NCBI GenBank assembly: GCA_965224595.1
Contig: OZ245058.1
Location: 2,976,001 to 3,040,000 of the forward strand
DNA from: Aliivibrio_A sp016764915
GTDB lineage: Bacteria > Pseudomonadota > Gammaproteobacteria > Enterobacterales > Vibrionaceae
Direction: 5' to 3'
DNA length: 64,000 nt
Of this stretch, positions 17,309 through 29,522 are shown one piece after another. The notes below the pieces were generated by a model. That model had not been told where the DNA came from. It did no database searches and worked only from the letters and a program-made list of their open reading frames with translations. Position 1 is the stretch's first letter, and every line of letters starts with the position of its first letter. A program made the translations under genes and the position numbers.

Positions 17309-17428
17309 TGCTTGGCGACCTTAGCGCTGTGGACCCACCTGATTCCTTGCCGAACTCAGAAGTGAAACGCAGTAGCGCCGATGGTAGTGTGGGGTCTCCC
17401 CATGTGAGAGTAGGACATCGCCAGGCTT
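17309..17428 (+). rRNA. rrfB: 5S ribosomal RNA, operon 2
   Basis: A 120-base 5S gene carrying the T variant in CACCTGATTCC, the same as operon 3 and unlike operon 1. Confidence 0.96.
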
Positions 17429-17441
17429 TAAATTTATAATG

Positions 17442-17466
17442 GCCCGAACAGACGTTCGGGCTTTTA
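17442..17466 (+). terminator. Terminator of rRNA operon 2
   Basis: The same GCCCGAAC/GTTCGGGC hairpin plus T run as after operon 1. Confidence 0.88.
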
Positions 17467-17530
17467 TTCGCTCAAAAATGAGCGCAGTCAATATAGCGTT
17501 TTGTATTATGAATTTAATCAAAATTTTATC

Positions 17531-17558
17531 TTGACTGACACAAGGAATAGCGTATTAT
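17531..17558 (+). promoter_or_regulatory. rRNA operon 3 promoter
   Basis: TTGACT, 16 bp and TATTAT with discriminator ACGCCTCC. It is a copy of the operon 2 promoter, including the A/T-rich upstream stretch. Confidence 0.85.
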
Positions 17559-17606
17559 ACGCCTCCTGACTTACTGAAGCAGCAATGCTAACGTATTGAA
17601 GTCAAA

Positions 17607-17647
17607 GCTCTTTAACAATTTGACCATGCAATTTGTGTGGGCACTCA
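17607..17647 (+). promoter_or_regulatory. rRNA operon 3 leader boxA and 16S processing stem (5' arm)
   Basis: GCTCTTTAACA at 17607-17617 is boxA, followed by the 5' arm of the RNase III duplex as in the other operons. Confidence 0.82.
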
Positions 17648-17814
17648 TGAATAGATTATCACAAAATAATCTCAATGAACTGAGTGGCCTTAATCAATAA
17701 GTTTCGACTTGTTGACACAGTCAAATCGTTTTAACGAAAGTTAAAACAAAATCAGTAATAATCATTGAGCGTTGTTATCTCTTTTAGCAAGAGATGCAAC
17801 AATGAAAAAACTTT

Positions 17815-19354
<1,540 letters not shown>

Positions 19355-19451
19355 ACGATAGATACATTTGTTCGTAAGTGTCCACACACATTGCATGGTT
19401 GAAAAGTAAGAGAGTACTCAAAGGCTCCCAGCGCCTTTGAGAAAATACAGT

Positions 19452-19527
19452 GTCCCGTTCGTCTAGAGGCCTAGGACACCGCCCTTTCACGGCGGTAACA
19501 GGGGTTCGACTCCCCTACGGGATACCA
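19452..19527 (+). tRNA. tRNA-Glu (anticodon TTC)
   Basis: A 76-base cloverleaf with acceptor GTCCCGT/ACGGGAT, anticodon arm CCGCC-CTTTCAC-GGCGG (TTC) and encoded CCA. It is first of three spacer tRNAs; E. coli rrnB at this chromosomal site has tRNA-Glu alone. Confidence 0.97.
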
Positions 19528-19551
19528 CTTCTTTTAAAGAAGTAGCACTAT

Positions 19552-19627
19552 GGGTCGTTAGCTCAGTTGGTAGAGCAGTTGACTTTTAATCAATTGGTCG
19601 CAGGTTCGAATCCTGCACGACCCACCA
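19552..19627 (+). tRNA. tRNA-Lys (anticodon TTT)
   Basis: A 76-base cloverleaf with acceptor GGGTCGT/ACGACCC, anticodon loop CTTTTAA (TTT) and encoded CCA; second tRNA of the operon 3 spacer. Confidence 0.97.
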
Positions 19628-19652
19628 TTTTCTTTTGAAAATGGGACATTGT

Positions 19653-19728
19653 GGGCGATTAGCTCAGTTGGGAGAGCACCTCCCTTACAAGGAGGGGGTC
19701 ACTGGTTCGAGCCCAGTATCGCCCACCA
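19653..19728 (+). tRNA. tRNA-Val (anticodon TAC)
   Basis: A 76-base cloverleaf with acceptor GGGCGAT/ATCGCCC, anticodon loop CTTACAA (TAC) and encoded CCA; third tRNA of the operon 3 spacer. Confidence 0.97.
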
Positions 19729-19835
19729 CTTTCTAAATATTTTCTGCACAAGATAGTAGATTCAATGATTATTTGTTGAGTCCGTTTTCCGCCGAAAGAA
19801 TTTAGAAAGTGTTTTGTTCAGTGAATGAAATACAT

Positions 19836-19846
19836 GCTCTTTAACA
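19836..19846 (+). promoter_or_regulatory. Spacer boxA, operon 3
   Basis: GCTCTTTAACA before 23S, here preceded by ACAT instead of ACAC. The rest of 19729-20064 carries an operon-specific hairpin stretch and then the 23S leader shared with the other operons. Confidence 0.8.
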
Positions 19847-20064
19847 ATTTGGAAAGCTGACTAGTAATCAATCAGCGTTATACGTAACGCTGAATGAAAA
19901 CTAAATTTTAAAAGTTCTCAATATAAAACAACACATTTAAGTGTCTTGTATGTTGAGTACATCATTGATGTACTCTTCAATCTATTTGAGTCCGGCGAAA
20001 AAAAACCAAGAACATATTTTGTTCGACTTGGTTGTTTGCCATACGAAACCCTTTGGGGTTGTAT

Positions 20065-22954
<2,890 letters not shown>

Positions 22955-23067
22955 ATACAACACCCAAGTGGTTTTGTTCGGATTCAGATAGATGAGCGCT
23001 TAAGTGTGTGTTTAGAGAACTTTAAAATTTAGTCGATTACTAAGAAACTTTCCGAATTGTAAGAATT

Positions 23068-23187
23068 TGCTTGGCGACCTTAGCGCTGTGGACCCACCTG
23101 ATTCCTTGCCGAACTCAGAAGTGAAACGCAGTAGCGCCGATGGTAGTGTGGGGTCTCCCCATGTGAGAGTAGGACATCGCCAGGCTT
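23068..23187 (+). rRNA. rrfC: 5S ribosomal RNA, operon 3
   Basis: A 120-base 5S gene with the T variant. Unlike the other two it is not followed by the GCCCGAAC terminator but runs into tRNA-Asp 29 bp later. Confidence 0.96.
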
Positions 23188-23216
23188 TAAATAGCGAAAT
23201 GCTGAATAGACACTGC

Positions 23217-23293
23217 GGAGTGGTAGTTCAGTTGGTTAGAATACCGGCCTGTCACGCCGGGGGTCGCGGGTTCGAGTCCCGTCCACTCCGCCA
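23217..23293 (+). tRNA. tRNA-Asp (anticodon GTC)
   Basis: A 77-base cloverleaf with acceptor GGAGTGG/CCACTCC, anticodon arm CCGGC-CTGTCAC-GCCGG (GTC), T arm GCGGG-TTCGAGT-CCCGT and encoded CCA. It is the distal gene of rRNA operon 3 and the source of the two decayed copies downstream. Confidence 0.97.
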
Positions 23294-23301
23294 TATTTGA
23301 G

Positions 23302-23332
23302 AAACCTGAATCTAACGATTCAGGTTTTTTTT
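23302..23332 (+). terminator. Terminator of rRNA operon 3 / tRNA-Asp
   Basis: AAACCTGAATC/GATTCAGGTTT stem with loop TAAC and an eight-T tail. Confidence 0.9.
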
Positions 23333-23355
23333 CGTCTGAGAAAAATAGACACTGC

Positions 23356-23458
23356 GAAGTGGTAGTTCAGTTGGTTAGCTGTTTATTAGAGAAGCCGGCC
23401 TGTCACGCCGGGGGACGTGTTGCTCTCAAGGTGTTAGAAAGTCCCGTCCACTCCGCCA
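23356..23458 (+). pseudogene. Decayed tRNA-Asp copy 1
   Basis: This follows a tandem copy of the 5' flank (AATAGACACTGCG) and keeps the tRNA-Asp D-arm start (GTGGTAGTTCAGTTGGTTAG), the whole anticodon arm (CCGGCCTGTCACGCCGG) and the 3' acceptor end (GTCCCGTCCACTCCGCCA). Two parts are changed: AATA before the anticodon stem is replaced by about 16 unrelated bases, and the variable loop plus T arm by a 26-base stretch (ACGTGTTGCTCTCAAGGTGT and six more). The acceptor start reads GAAGTGG instead of GGAGTGG. With no T arm it cannot be a normal tRNA. Confidence 0.85.
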
Positions 23459-23466
23459 TATTTAAG

Positions 23467-23489
23467 AAACCTGAATCTAACGATTCAGG
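23467..23489 (+). terminator. Copied tRNA-Asp terminator, interrupted
   Basis: AAACCTGAATC-TAAC-GATTCAGGT repeats the hairpin after the intact tRNA-Asp. Its T tail is displaced by about 37 unrelated bases (CAGATTTTATTGGCACATAT onward) and resumes as TTTTTTTTCGTCTGA near 23528. Confidence 0.7.
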
Positions 23490-23559
23490 TCAGATTTTAT
23501 TGGCACATATTTTTGATGAACGACTCGTTTTTTTTCGTCTGAATAAAATGATGAGCCAA

Positions 23560-23658
23560 TGAGTGATTATTTGCATCGCAAGACGCCGTGTATCCATCCA
23601 TGGAGGCTTGATCATAGCGTCCATGCTATGGACACTTGCTCAAGCAAATAACCACTCA
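23560..23658. repeat. REP-like imperfect inverted repeat
   Basis: Outer arms TGAGTGATTATTTGC (23560-23574) and GCAAATAACCACTCA (23644-23658) pair with a single mismatch. Inside are CATCCATGGAGGCTTGATCA and a small perfect hairpin GTCCAT-GCT-ATGGAC. The whole 99 bp could fold as one long stem. It codes for nothing recognisable and lies between the two decayed tRNA-Asp copies. The style resembles dispersed intergenic palindromes of marine gammaproteobacteria; other copies cannot be checked here. Confidence 0.6.
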
Positions 23659-23672
23659 CTTATTAGTCAGTG

Positions 23673-23740
23673 GATACCGGCCTGTCACGCCGGGGGACGT
23701 GTGGCTCTCAAGGTGTTAGAAAGTCCCGTCCACTCCGCCA
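23673..23740 (+). pseudogene. Decayed tRNA-Asp copy 2 (3' part only)
   Basis: This begins at GATACCGGCCTGTCACGCC, so the anticodon arm is of the intact type, and then carries the same replaced variable/T-arm stretch as copy 1 (ACGTGTGGCTCTCAAGGTGT, one base different) and the 3' acceptor end GTCCCGTCCACTCCGCCA. The acceptor and D-arm 5' half are missing. A decayed terminator (CCTGAATCTAAAGATTCA) follows. Confidence 0.8.
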
Positions 23741-23849
23741 TATTTAAGAAACCTGAATCTAAAGATTCAATTTTTTGCTATTTGTGGACAGTTGCTTAAT
23801 AAATGATGCAAATATTTATGGGATTCCTACAAAAAATCTAAAGAGTTAA

Positions 23850-24170
23850 TTAATTTCGACTTGGATAAATACCCTGTAAAGCAATGATATATCTGACACC
23901 TTTCATTCTCTTTTCTTTCTCTTTCAAATTAGGAAGTGCAAAAGTTGTTCTCCCATCACCACCGTAAATGGTACCTAATAAAGAAAAAAGCGCATTGTGT
24001 TGCGATATGGAGATAATCTGACCCTCACAAAAAGCAAAGTTGCGTGGAGCAAAATTACCTGCAAACATGGAAACCTCACCAATGAATGGTTCAGATGATG
24101 CATATGTATATTTGAGTGGTAGAAGTGACAGCGCAAGTGTCAGCAGTAAAGGTACTAATTTGTTTTTCAT
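23850..24170 (-). CDS. Small secreted tail-collar (microcystin-dependent-like) protein, shortened
   Basis: The 106-residue product has a clear signal peptide (MKNKLVPLLLTLALSLLPLK, cleavage near YASS at about 24). The mature part starts with the phage tail-collar / MdpB-type motif FIGEVSMFAGNFAPRNFAFC, then SQHNALFSLLGTIYGGDGRT and FALPNL, and ends with IIALQGIYPSRN. Family members are usually about 170 residues; here the glycine-rich middle between the collar motif and the C-terminal IIALQG end is reduced to about 15 residues. No phage genes are nearby, so this is a stand-alone protein that is probably exported. Function unknown. AAGG precedes the ATG. Confidence 0.75.
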   Translation of the reverse strand: MKNKLVPLLLTLALSLLPLKYTYASSEPFIGEVSMFAGNFAPRNFAFCEGQIISISQHNALFSLLGTIYGGDGRTTFALPNLKEKEKRMKGVRYIIALQGIYPSRN

Positions 24171-24305
24171 ATTGAACCTTTAGTTCGTGTAATGTTAAAT
24201 AGTAGAGTAGTTTAACAATAAGGAAACACAAACCTAGTCAGTATTTTTTGCAGGGTATTTGAAGGAATTCAAGTGTAGATGTATTAATTTGAGCTTAGCT
24301 AAAGG

Positions 24306-24329
24306 AATGCCCTAAAAGCTTAGGGCATT
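24306..24329 (-). terminator. Hairpin after pssA
   Basis: A perfect 10-bp stem AATGCCCTAA/TTAGGGCATT with a 4-base loop lies just after the pssA stop on the minus strand. The T run after it on that strand is short (CCTTTAGC), so termination may be partial. Confidence 0.55.
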
Positions 24330-24337
24330 AACGAGAG

Positions 24338-25687
24338 TTAAAGGATTTGATTCAGTACGTGGTCAGCTTTAACTCGTTTGATCCTTTTTAATAACTTTCT
24401 AACGGGAGATGGGTAGTCTTCAAGTTTTTCAATTTGCTTGTAACTACCAACAAGTTGAGTATGGTCGAGAATACAAGAGATCTCTTCCTGTTTTTTTTCA
24501 GCTAAGTGTTCATTAATATCATGCACTAATATGGCATTTTCGAGATCGAGTTTCCAAGCGCGGGGGTTTAAATTATTACCAGTAATAAGCATATACTTTC
24601 TATCAGCCCAAACACCCTTTAAATGGAAGCTATTATCTTGATGCTTCCACAAATGAATTGAGAGTTGTCGACTCGCTATAGAGTGCTCATTAAGTTTTGC
24701 AAATGCACGTAGATTCATTTCATATAGGTAAGGAAGACCTGCAATTGTCTTGAAAGGTTTATCAGGCGATATGTAAAAATCATTTGCTGTTTTATCGCCA
24801 ACTATAATCGTTACTTTCACACCACGACGGATTGCTTTTTTTACCTCTTTTGAAATGCTGCGAGGAAAATTAAAGTAGGGTGTACAAATGGTGAGTTCAT
24901 GCTCTGAGCTTGCCACTAGGTTTTGAATATGGTTATTAAGCTTATTACCTCTCTTGCCTAATCCAACAAGAGGCGTTAAACCTACTTCGTTTTCAGCAAT
25001 AAGATCAGGTTCGAAAGAGTAGTTTGCTTTCATTAAATTATTACGAAATTTGCGAATAGCAGGCTTTAATGACTTTGTTTTTGGTCGATTAATTTGTGAT
25101 AAACAATGAACTGCATCGCTTTCTACCAAATTCTTTTGAATAAAATCTGACATGCTATCAGCTAATTTTTTATTTGAAATAACATGATAACGGTCATAAC
25201 GGTAACGATCATTTTGCGCAAGGTAGACATCGTTTAAGCTTGCACCACTGTAGATAACCTTATCATCGATGATAAAGCCCTTCAGATGTAGAACACCAAA
25301 AACTTCTTTGCTCTTTACCGGTACACCTAAGATTTGAACTTGGTGTTCATATTTTTGAGAAAAATCTCGATAAAGAGCAGCATTACCATCAGACTTATCT
25401 GCACCAATTAAGCCTCGTTGTGCTCGATGCCAGTCAACTAAAACCTTAATATCTAGATCAGGTCTATCTTGTTTTGCTTCATACAATGCAGTAAGGACAT
25501 CACGACCTGCTTGGTCATCTTCCAAATAGAGAGCTACAAGGTAAATTCTAGATTTTGCTTTTGATATCTCCCGATGTAGCTTTTCTCTAAATGAATTTGC
25601 ATCTAGAAGCATTTCCAAGTTTTCTGGTTGGTGAGCAATAGAAGGTAATAGCTCAAATTTTCGTTTGATTGATGCAGGTGACGTCAT
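24338..25687 (-). CDS. pssA: CDP-diacylglycerol-serine O-phosphatidyltransferase PssA
   Basis: PssA makes phosphatidylserine from CDP-diacylglycerol and serine, the committed step toward phosphatidylethanolamine, at the inner face of the membrane. It belongs to the phospholipase D superfamily. Two HKD-type motifs are visible: HLKGFIIDDKVIYSGASLND in the first half and HLKGVWADRKYMLITGNNLN in the second. LVDWHRAQRG and the basic C-terminus (VRKLLKRIKRVKADHVL) also match E. coli PssA. The frame is open to an ATG at 25708, but GAGG lies five bases before the ATG at 25687, giving 449 residues against 451 in E. coli, so I prefer that start. Confidence 0.93.
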   Translation of the reverse strand: MTSPASIKRKFELLPSIAHQPENLEMLLDANSFREKLHREISKAKSRIYLVALYLEDDQAGRDVLTALYEAKQDRPDLDIKVLVDWHRAQRGLIGADKSDGNAALYRDFSQKYEHQVQILGVPVKSKEVFGVLHLKGFIIDDKVIYSGASLNDVYLAQNDRYRYDRYHVISNKKLADSMSDFIQKNLVESDAVHCLSQINRPKTKSLKPAIRKFRNNLMKANYSFEPDLIAENEVGLTPLVGLGKRGNKLNNHIQNLVASSEHELTICTPYFNFPRSISKEVKKAIRRGVKVTIIVGDKTANDFYISPDKPFKTIAGLPYLYEMNLRAFAKLNEHSIASRQLSIHLWKHQDNSFHLKGVWADRKYMLITGNNLNPRAWKLDLENAILVHDINEHLAEKKQEEISCILDHTQLVGSYKQIEKLEDYPSPVRKLLKRIKRVKADHVLNQIL

Positions 25688-25801
25688 CATCGCCTCAGAA
25701 ATATTCATGAATTAATAATGTGAAATATAGAGATACATGGACTCATTCTACCAGATGATAAGAACAATACCGAACTTATCAGTTTTGAGCCGATAAAATT
25801 A

Positions 25802-26233
25802 TCAACTTTTCATCTTAAACTGCAAGCTATGTAACTGTTTTCCACTGTCAACATAACGCTTAAATCTACCACGTAAAGACTCAGGTAGTTGATTTTCTGA
25901 AATTTCTTCAAAATGATGTTGGTAATAAAAATTAGTTAAATGAGGGAAAGAAAAACAGTAACATTTTGTAGCTGAGATCTGCTTTTTGCAGTGTTCAAGT
26001 AAAAGATGACCGATACCCAAACCACGGAACTCTGGATGAATTAACATACCAGTGAGAAGTTGAGCATTGTCAGTGATCTGAAATCTAACCGCACCTATTA
26101 ATACTTGGTCAGACTTTACAATAAAAATGGTCTCTCCTCGTTTTGGTCTTCCTGCGGGATAGTGTTCTTTGTATAATTTTGACAGCAAAGGTAGCTTAAT
26201 TGGCTCTAATTCTAAAAAAGTTAAGTTATGCAT
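25802..26233 (-). CDS. GNAT-family N-acetyltransferase
   Basis: A 143-residue single-domain GNAT protein. The acetyl-CoA-binding motif A is LLTGMLIHPEFRGLGIGHLL (R-G-L-G-I-G pyrophosphate loop), preceded by the beta strand LIGAVRFQI and followed by a conserved aromatic region (FYYQHHFEEI). The substrate cannot be inferred. The frame extends into the divergent murB, so I place the start at the ATG at 26233, which gives a normal domain; its Shine-Dalgarno signal is weak. The gene is divergent from murB across about 64 bp. Confidence 0.82.
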   Translation of the reverse strand: MHNLTFLELEPIKLPLLSKLYKEHYPAGRPKRGETIFIVKSDQVLIGAVRFQITDNAQLLTGMLIHPEFRGLGIGHLLLEHCKKQISATKCYCFSFPHLTNFYYQHHFEEISENQLPESLRGRFKRYVDSGKQLHSLQFKMKS

Positions 26234-26297
26234 AGTAACACTGCTTCTGAACGTTAGATAAGGTAGAATAATCTCGAATATTATTAGGTATGTTAAC

Positions 26298-27335
26298 ATG
26301 AAAATATTGTCTTCTACGTCACTTAAACCATACAACACTTTCGCTATAGAACATCGCGCACAGCATGTGGTTAAGGCTGAGACTGTCGCCGATTTAATAA
26401 ATATATACAGTAATGAACCATGGTCAAAGCTCCCTAAGTTGATTTTAGGAAAGGGGAGTAATACACTTTTTTGTTCAGATTATTGTGGTGTTGTTGTGCT
26501 CAATAAAATTGAAGGGATTCAGGTCATAGAAGATAATGACAGTTACTTATTAGCGATTGGCGCAGGAGTGAATTGGCCTTCATTAGTAGAGTGGACACTT
26601 GATAACCATATTGATGGTTTAGAGAATTTAGCAATGATTCCCGGTTGTGCAGGTACGGCACCTATTCAAAACATTGGTGCCTACGGGGTAGAATTTAAAG
26701 ATGTGTGTGATTATGTCGAGTATCTGGATCTTGACACAATGGAAGTAAGAAGGTTGTGTAAAGATAAGTGTCTGTTTAACTATCGTGATTCAATATTTAA
26801 GAAACAATTAAATGGTAAGGCGATTATTACTGCTATTGGTTTAAAGTTGCCTAAACAGTGGAAGCCAGTGCTTGACTATGGTTCTCTTGCTTCAGCTAAC
26901 GAGAGTGAGATAACAGCGCGAGATGTTTACGATCAAATTTGCCTCATTCGTTCTGAAAAACTACCCGATCCAACCGTACTCGGTAACGCCGGTAGCTTTT
27001 ATAAAAACCCAATGGTAACTATAGAAAAGTATCAGAAGCTTAAAGAACAATATGTAGGTATTCTTGGTTATAAATATGCTGATGGATATAAATTAGCTGC
27101 TGGATGGTTGATAGATAACGCAGGATTAAAAGGTTATGTGATTGGTGGTGCTCAGGTGCATGAAAATCAAGCTTTGGTATTAACAAATACGGGGAAGGCA
27201 ACCTCCAGAGATATTATTGATTTAGCGTATTATGTTCAGCAAGAAGTGTATACGAAATATGAAATAATGCTTGAACATGAAGTGAGATTTATGGGTTCAG
27301 AGCAAGAAACCAACTTAAATGAGATTTTCCAATGA
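26298..27335 (+). CDS. murB: UDP-N-acetylenolpyruvoylglucosamine reductase MurB
   Basis: MurB is the cytoplasmic FAD-dependent enzyme that reduces UDP-GlcNAc-enolpyruvate with NADPH to UDP-MurNAc, the second committed step of peptidoglycan synthesis. The 345-residue protein (E. coli 342) has the N-terminal LKPYNTF, the FAD-binding LGKGSNTLF and MIPGCAGTAPIQNIGAYG, the catalytic serine region GNAGSFYKNP and the C-terminal glutamate region LEHEVRFMG. It overlaps birA by 4 bp (ATGA), indicating translational coupling, exactly as in the E. coli murB-birA pair beside rrnB. Confidence 0.96.
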   Translation: MKILSSTSLKPYNTFAIEHRAQHVVKAETVADLINIYSNEPWSKLPKLILGKGSNTLFCSDYCGVVVLNKIEGIQVIEDNDSYLLAIGAGVNWPSLVEWTLDNHIDGLENLAMIPGCAGTAPIQNIGAYGVEFKDVCDYVEYLDLDTMEVRRLCKDKCLFNYRDSIFKKQLNGKAIITAIGLKLPKQWKPVLDYGSLASANESEITARDVYDQICLIRSEKLPDPTVLGNAGSFYKNPMVTIEKYQKLKEQYVGILGYKYADGYKLAAGWLIDNAGLKGYVIGGAQVHENQALVLTNTGKATSRDIIDLAYYVQQEVYTKYEIMLEHEVRFMGSEQETNLNEIFQ

Positions 27336-28297
27336 AAGATTATACGAGCAAACTGGATATAATATCTTTACTTGCTGATAACCAATTCCATTCAGGTGAA
27401 CATATTGGGTCGGTATTAGGGGTCAGTCGAGCTGCGGTAAATAATCATATAAAGGTCATTCAAAGCTGGGGTTTGGACGTATTTCGCGTGCAAGGCAAAG
27501 GGTACTGCTTGGCTAATCCAATTGAGCTATTAGATCTTGAAAAAGTGGCACAATATGCAGAACAGAACCTCATTAAATTGATACCTGTTATTGATTCAAC
27601 CAATCAGTACTTAATGGATCGCATTGGAGATATTGATTCAGGAACGGTCTGCTTAGCTGAATACCAACAACAAGGAAGAGGGCGCAGAGGTAGAAAATGG
27701 ATCTCTCCTTTTGGTTCTAATCTGTATTTATCAATGTATTGGCGTTTAGATGCAGGTATGGCAGCTGCGATGGGTTTGAGTTTGGTTGTTGGAATAGCCA
27801 TTGCAGAAACACTAAAAGCGTTTGGTTGCGAATCGGTAAAAGTGAAGTGGCCTAATGATATTTACATCAACGATAAGAAGCTCGCTGGAATATTGGTTGA
27901 GATGACAGGGCAAACGGGTGACGCTGCACATATAGTAATCGGAATGGGGCTTAATGTTTCGATGACAGAAAGCGTAGGGCAAGAGATAGATCAACCTTGG
28001 ACTAATATAGAGAAAGAGACGTCTTCAATAGTAGAAAGAAACAAACTCGCTGGAAAACTGATACAAGCATTACAAGATATTTTGAATGAATATGAATTGG
28101 TCGGCCTGGCGGGGTTCAAAGAACGGTGGAATCAACTTGATAATTACACCGATAGAGAAGTGTGTTTAATTATAGGAAACAACCAAGTAAAAGGAGTGGC
28201 TCAAGGTATCAACGAGCAGGGGGCATTAATGGTCAAAACTAAAAAAGGTTTACAGGCATTTATCGGTGGTGAAATTTCATTAAGGAAAGGCAATTAA
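27332..28297 (+). CDS. birA: Bifunctional biotin-protein ligase / biotin operon repressor BirA
   Basis: BirA activates biotin as biotinyl-5'-AMP, transfers it to the AccB lysine, and as a dimer represses the biotin operon. The 321-residue protein has an N-terminal winged helix-turn-helix (about 1-60, GSVLGVSRAAVNNHIKVIQS), then the catalytic domain with GRGRRGRKWISPFGSNLY, KWPNDIYINDKKLAGILVEM and a C-terminal SH3-like domain (GVAQGINEQGALMV). Its target AccB is encoded at 59223-59654. The gene overlaps murB by 4 bp and abuts coaA stop to stop with no gap. Confidence 0.96.
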   Translation: MKDYTSKLDIISLLADNQFHSGEHIGSVLGVSRAAVNNHIKVIQSWGLDVFRVQGKGYCLANPIELLDLEKVAQYAEQNLIKLIPVIDSTNQYLMDRIGDIDSGTVCLAEYQQQGRGRRGRKWISPFGSNLYLSMYWRLDAGMAAAMGLSLVVGIAIAETLKAFGCESVKVKWPNDIYINDKKLAGILVEMTGQTGDAAHIVIGMGLNVSMTESVGQEIDQPWTNIEKETSSIVERNKLAGKLIQALQDILNEYELVGLAGFKERWNQLDNYTDREVCLIIGNNQVKGVAQGINEQGALMVKTKKGLQAFIGGEISLRKGN

Positions 28298-29233
28298 TTA
28301 TTTTCTAATGAGTACTTGATGAATTGAGTGTTCAGCGTCTTTTTGTAGAATAAGGTTAGCTCGGCCACGAGTAGGTAAAATATTATTCTGTAGATTGCAA
28401 CCGTTAATATCACGCCATATAGTTCGGGCGGTTGCGATAGCTTCATCCAAACTCAATTTAGTATAATGATTGAAGTATGATCCTGCTTGAGTAAATGCAC
28501 CTTTTCGAAATTTCAAAAACCTCGCAACATACCACTCTTCAATATGTTCAGGCTCTGCATCAACAAAAATTGAATAATCTAAGAAATCCGAAATAAAGAC
28601 ACGGTGTGGTTCATGTGGGTAATCCATACCACTTTGCAGCACGTTTAAACCCTCTATGATTAAAATATCAGGTTGCTTAACGGTTTTTAGTTCATCTGTT
28701 ATATCGTAAGAGAGATGCGAGTAAACAGGGATCTGTATGCTCTCTTTTCCCGCTTTCATATCGGATATGAATTGAACTAAGCTCTTTATATCATAGGATT
28801 CAGGAAACCCTTTCTTGTTCATTATATTGCGTTCATTTAGTACTTTGTTTGGGTAGAGGAAACCATCGGTATTAACTAGTTCAACATTCATATTACTAGA
28901 GTCACTCGCAAGTAACTCTTTTAGAAGCCTTGCCGTTGTGCTTTTTCCTACAGCAACACTACCGGCAATACCGATAATAAATGGTGTGTGTACCATTTTA
29001 TGACCAAGAAAACGTTCGAGTACTAGATTTTTTTGTTGTTGAGCTTCAATATGGAGATGCAGAAGACGTGATAAAGGGAGGTATATGTCAGCTGCTTCAT
29101 CCATAGTTAAATGTTCATTAATACCTTGTAATGTTTTTATCCTTTCCGCCGTAAGGCTCATGGGCTCTGAATCATGAAGCTCAGACCATTCGCGACGATC
29201 AAACGAGAGATAAGGGCTTACAAATTTACTCAT
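28298..29233 (-). CDS. coaA: Type I pantothenate kinase CoaA
   Basis: CoaA phosphorylates pantothenate to 4'-phosphopantothenate, the controlling step of coenzyme A synthesis. The 311-residue product has a P-loop GIAGSVAVGKSTTAR, the family motifs TTDGFLYPN-like (VNTDGFLYPN), KKGFPESYD, PVYSHLSYD and IIEGLNVLQSGMDYPHEP, and ends QNILPTRGRANLIL. The reading frame includes two upstream TTG codons; the ATG at 29233 is the natural start, though its ribosome-binding site is weak. It converges on birA, with adjacent stop codons, as in E. coli. Confidence 0.95.
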   Translation of the reverse strand: MSKFVSPYLSFDRREWSELHDSEPMSLTAERIKTLQGINEHLTMDEAADIYLPLSRLLHLHIEAQQQKNLVLERFLGHKMVHTPFIIGIAGSVAVGKSTTARLLKELLASDSSNMNVELVNTDGFLYPNKVLNERNIMNKKGFPESYDIKSLVQFISDMKAGKESIQIPVYSHLSYDITDELKTVKQPDILIIEGLNVLQSGMDYPHEPHRVFISDFLDYSIFVDAEPEHIEEWYVARFLKFRKGAFTQAGSYFNHYTKLSLDEAIATARTIWRDINGCNLQNNILPTRGRANLILQKDAEHSIHQVLIRK

Positions 29234-29388
29234 CAACAATCACTAACACGCTATTAATAGTGAGAGAAACCATACACTATGATGAAGTACAGTGAAAGTA
29301 ACTAAAATTGTTAGCCTTACAAAGAACTGACGTTTTGAAATAAATTACATTAAATGGATTATTTAACTAATTTTTTTACAATAAACTA

Positions 29389-29417
29389 TTGCAAGGAGAT
29401 AAATCATTCAATAGAAT
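29389..29417 (+). promoter_or_regulatory. Promoter of the thr-tyr-gly tRNA / tufB operon
   Basis: TTGCAA, 17 bp and TAGAAT are followed by a GC-containing discriminator (GCGCAAC) 14 bp before tRNA-Thr. AT-rich DNA with a T7 run lies just upstream and may act as UP element. Confidence 0.75.
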
Positions 29418-29430
29418 GCGCAACAATTGT

Positions 29431-29506
<76 letters not shown>

Positions 29507-29522
29507 AAATTTGTAATACCCT

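Noticed and set aside
23067..23300. Plus-strand 77-codon frame over 5S and tRNA-Asp
   Set aside because: It covers two RNA genes and is a frame artefact.
23359..23799. Two plus-strand frames sharing ACHAGGRVALKVLESPVHSA
   Set aside because: The shared peptide is just translation of the decayed tRNA-Asp repeat (anticodon arm to acceptor end); no ribosome-binding site or family support.
23850..24170. Tail-collar gene as evidence of a prophage
   Set aside because: There are no other phage genes nearby and the protein has a secretion signal.
26234..26338. N-terminal hydrophobic extension of the GNAT protein
   Set aside because: It would overlap divergent murB; the ATG at 26233 gives a normal GNAT domain.
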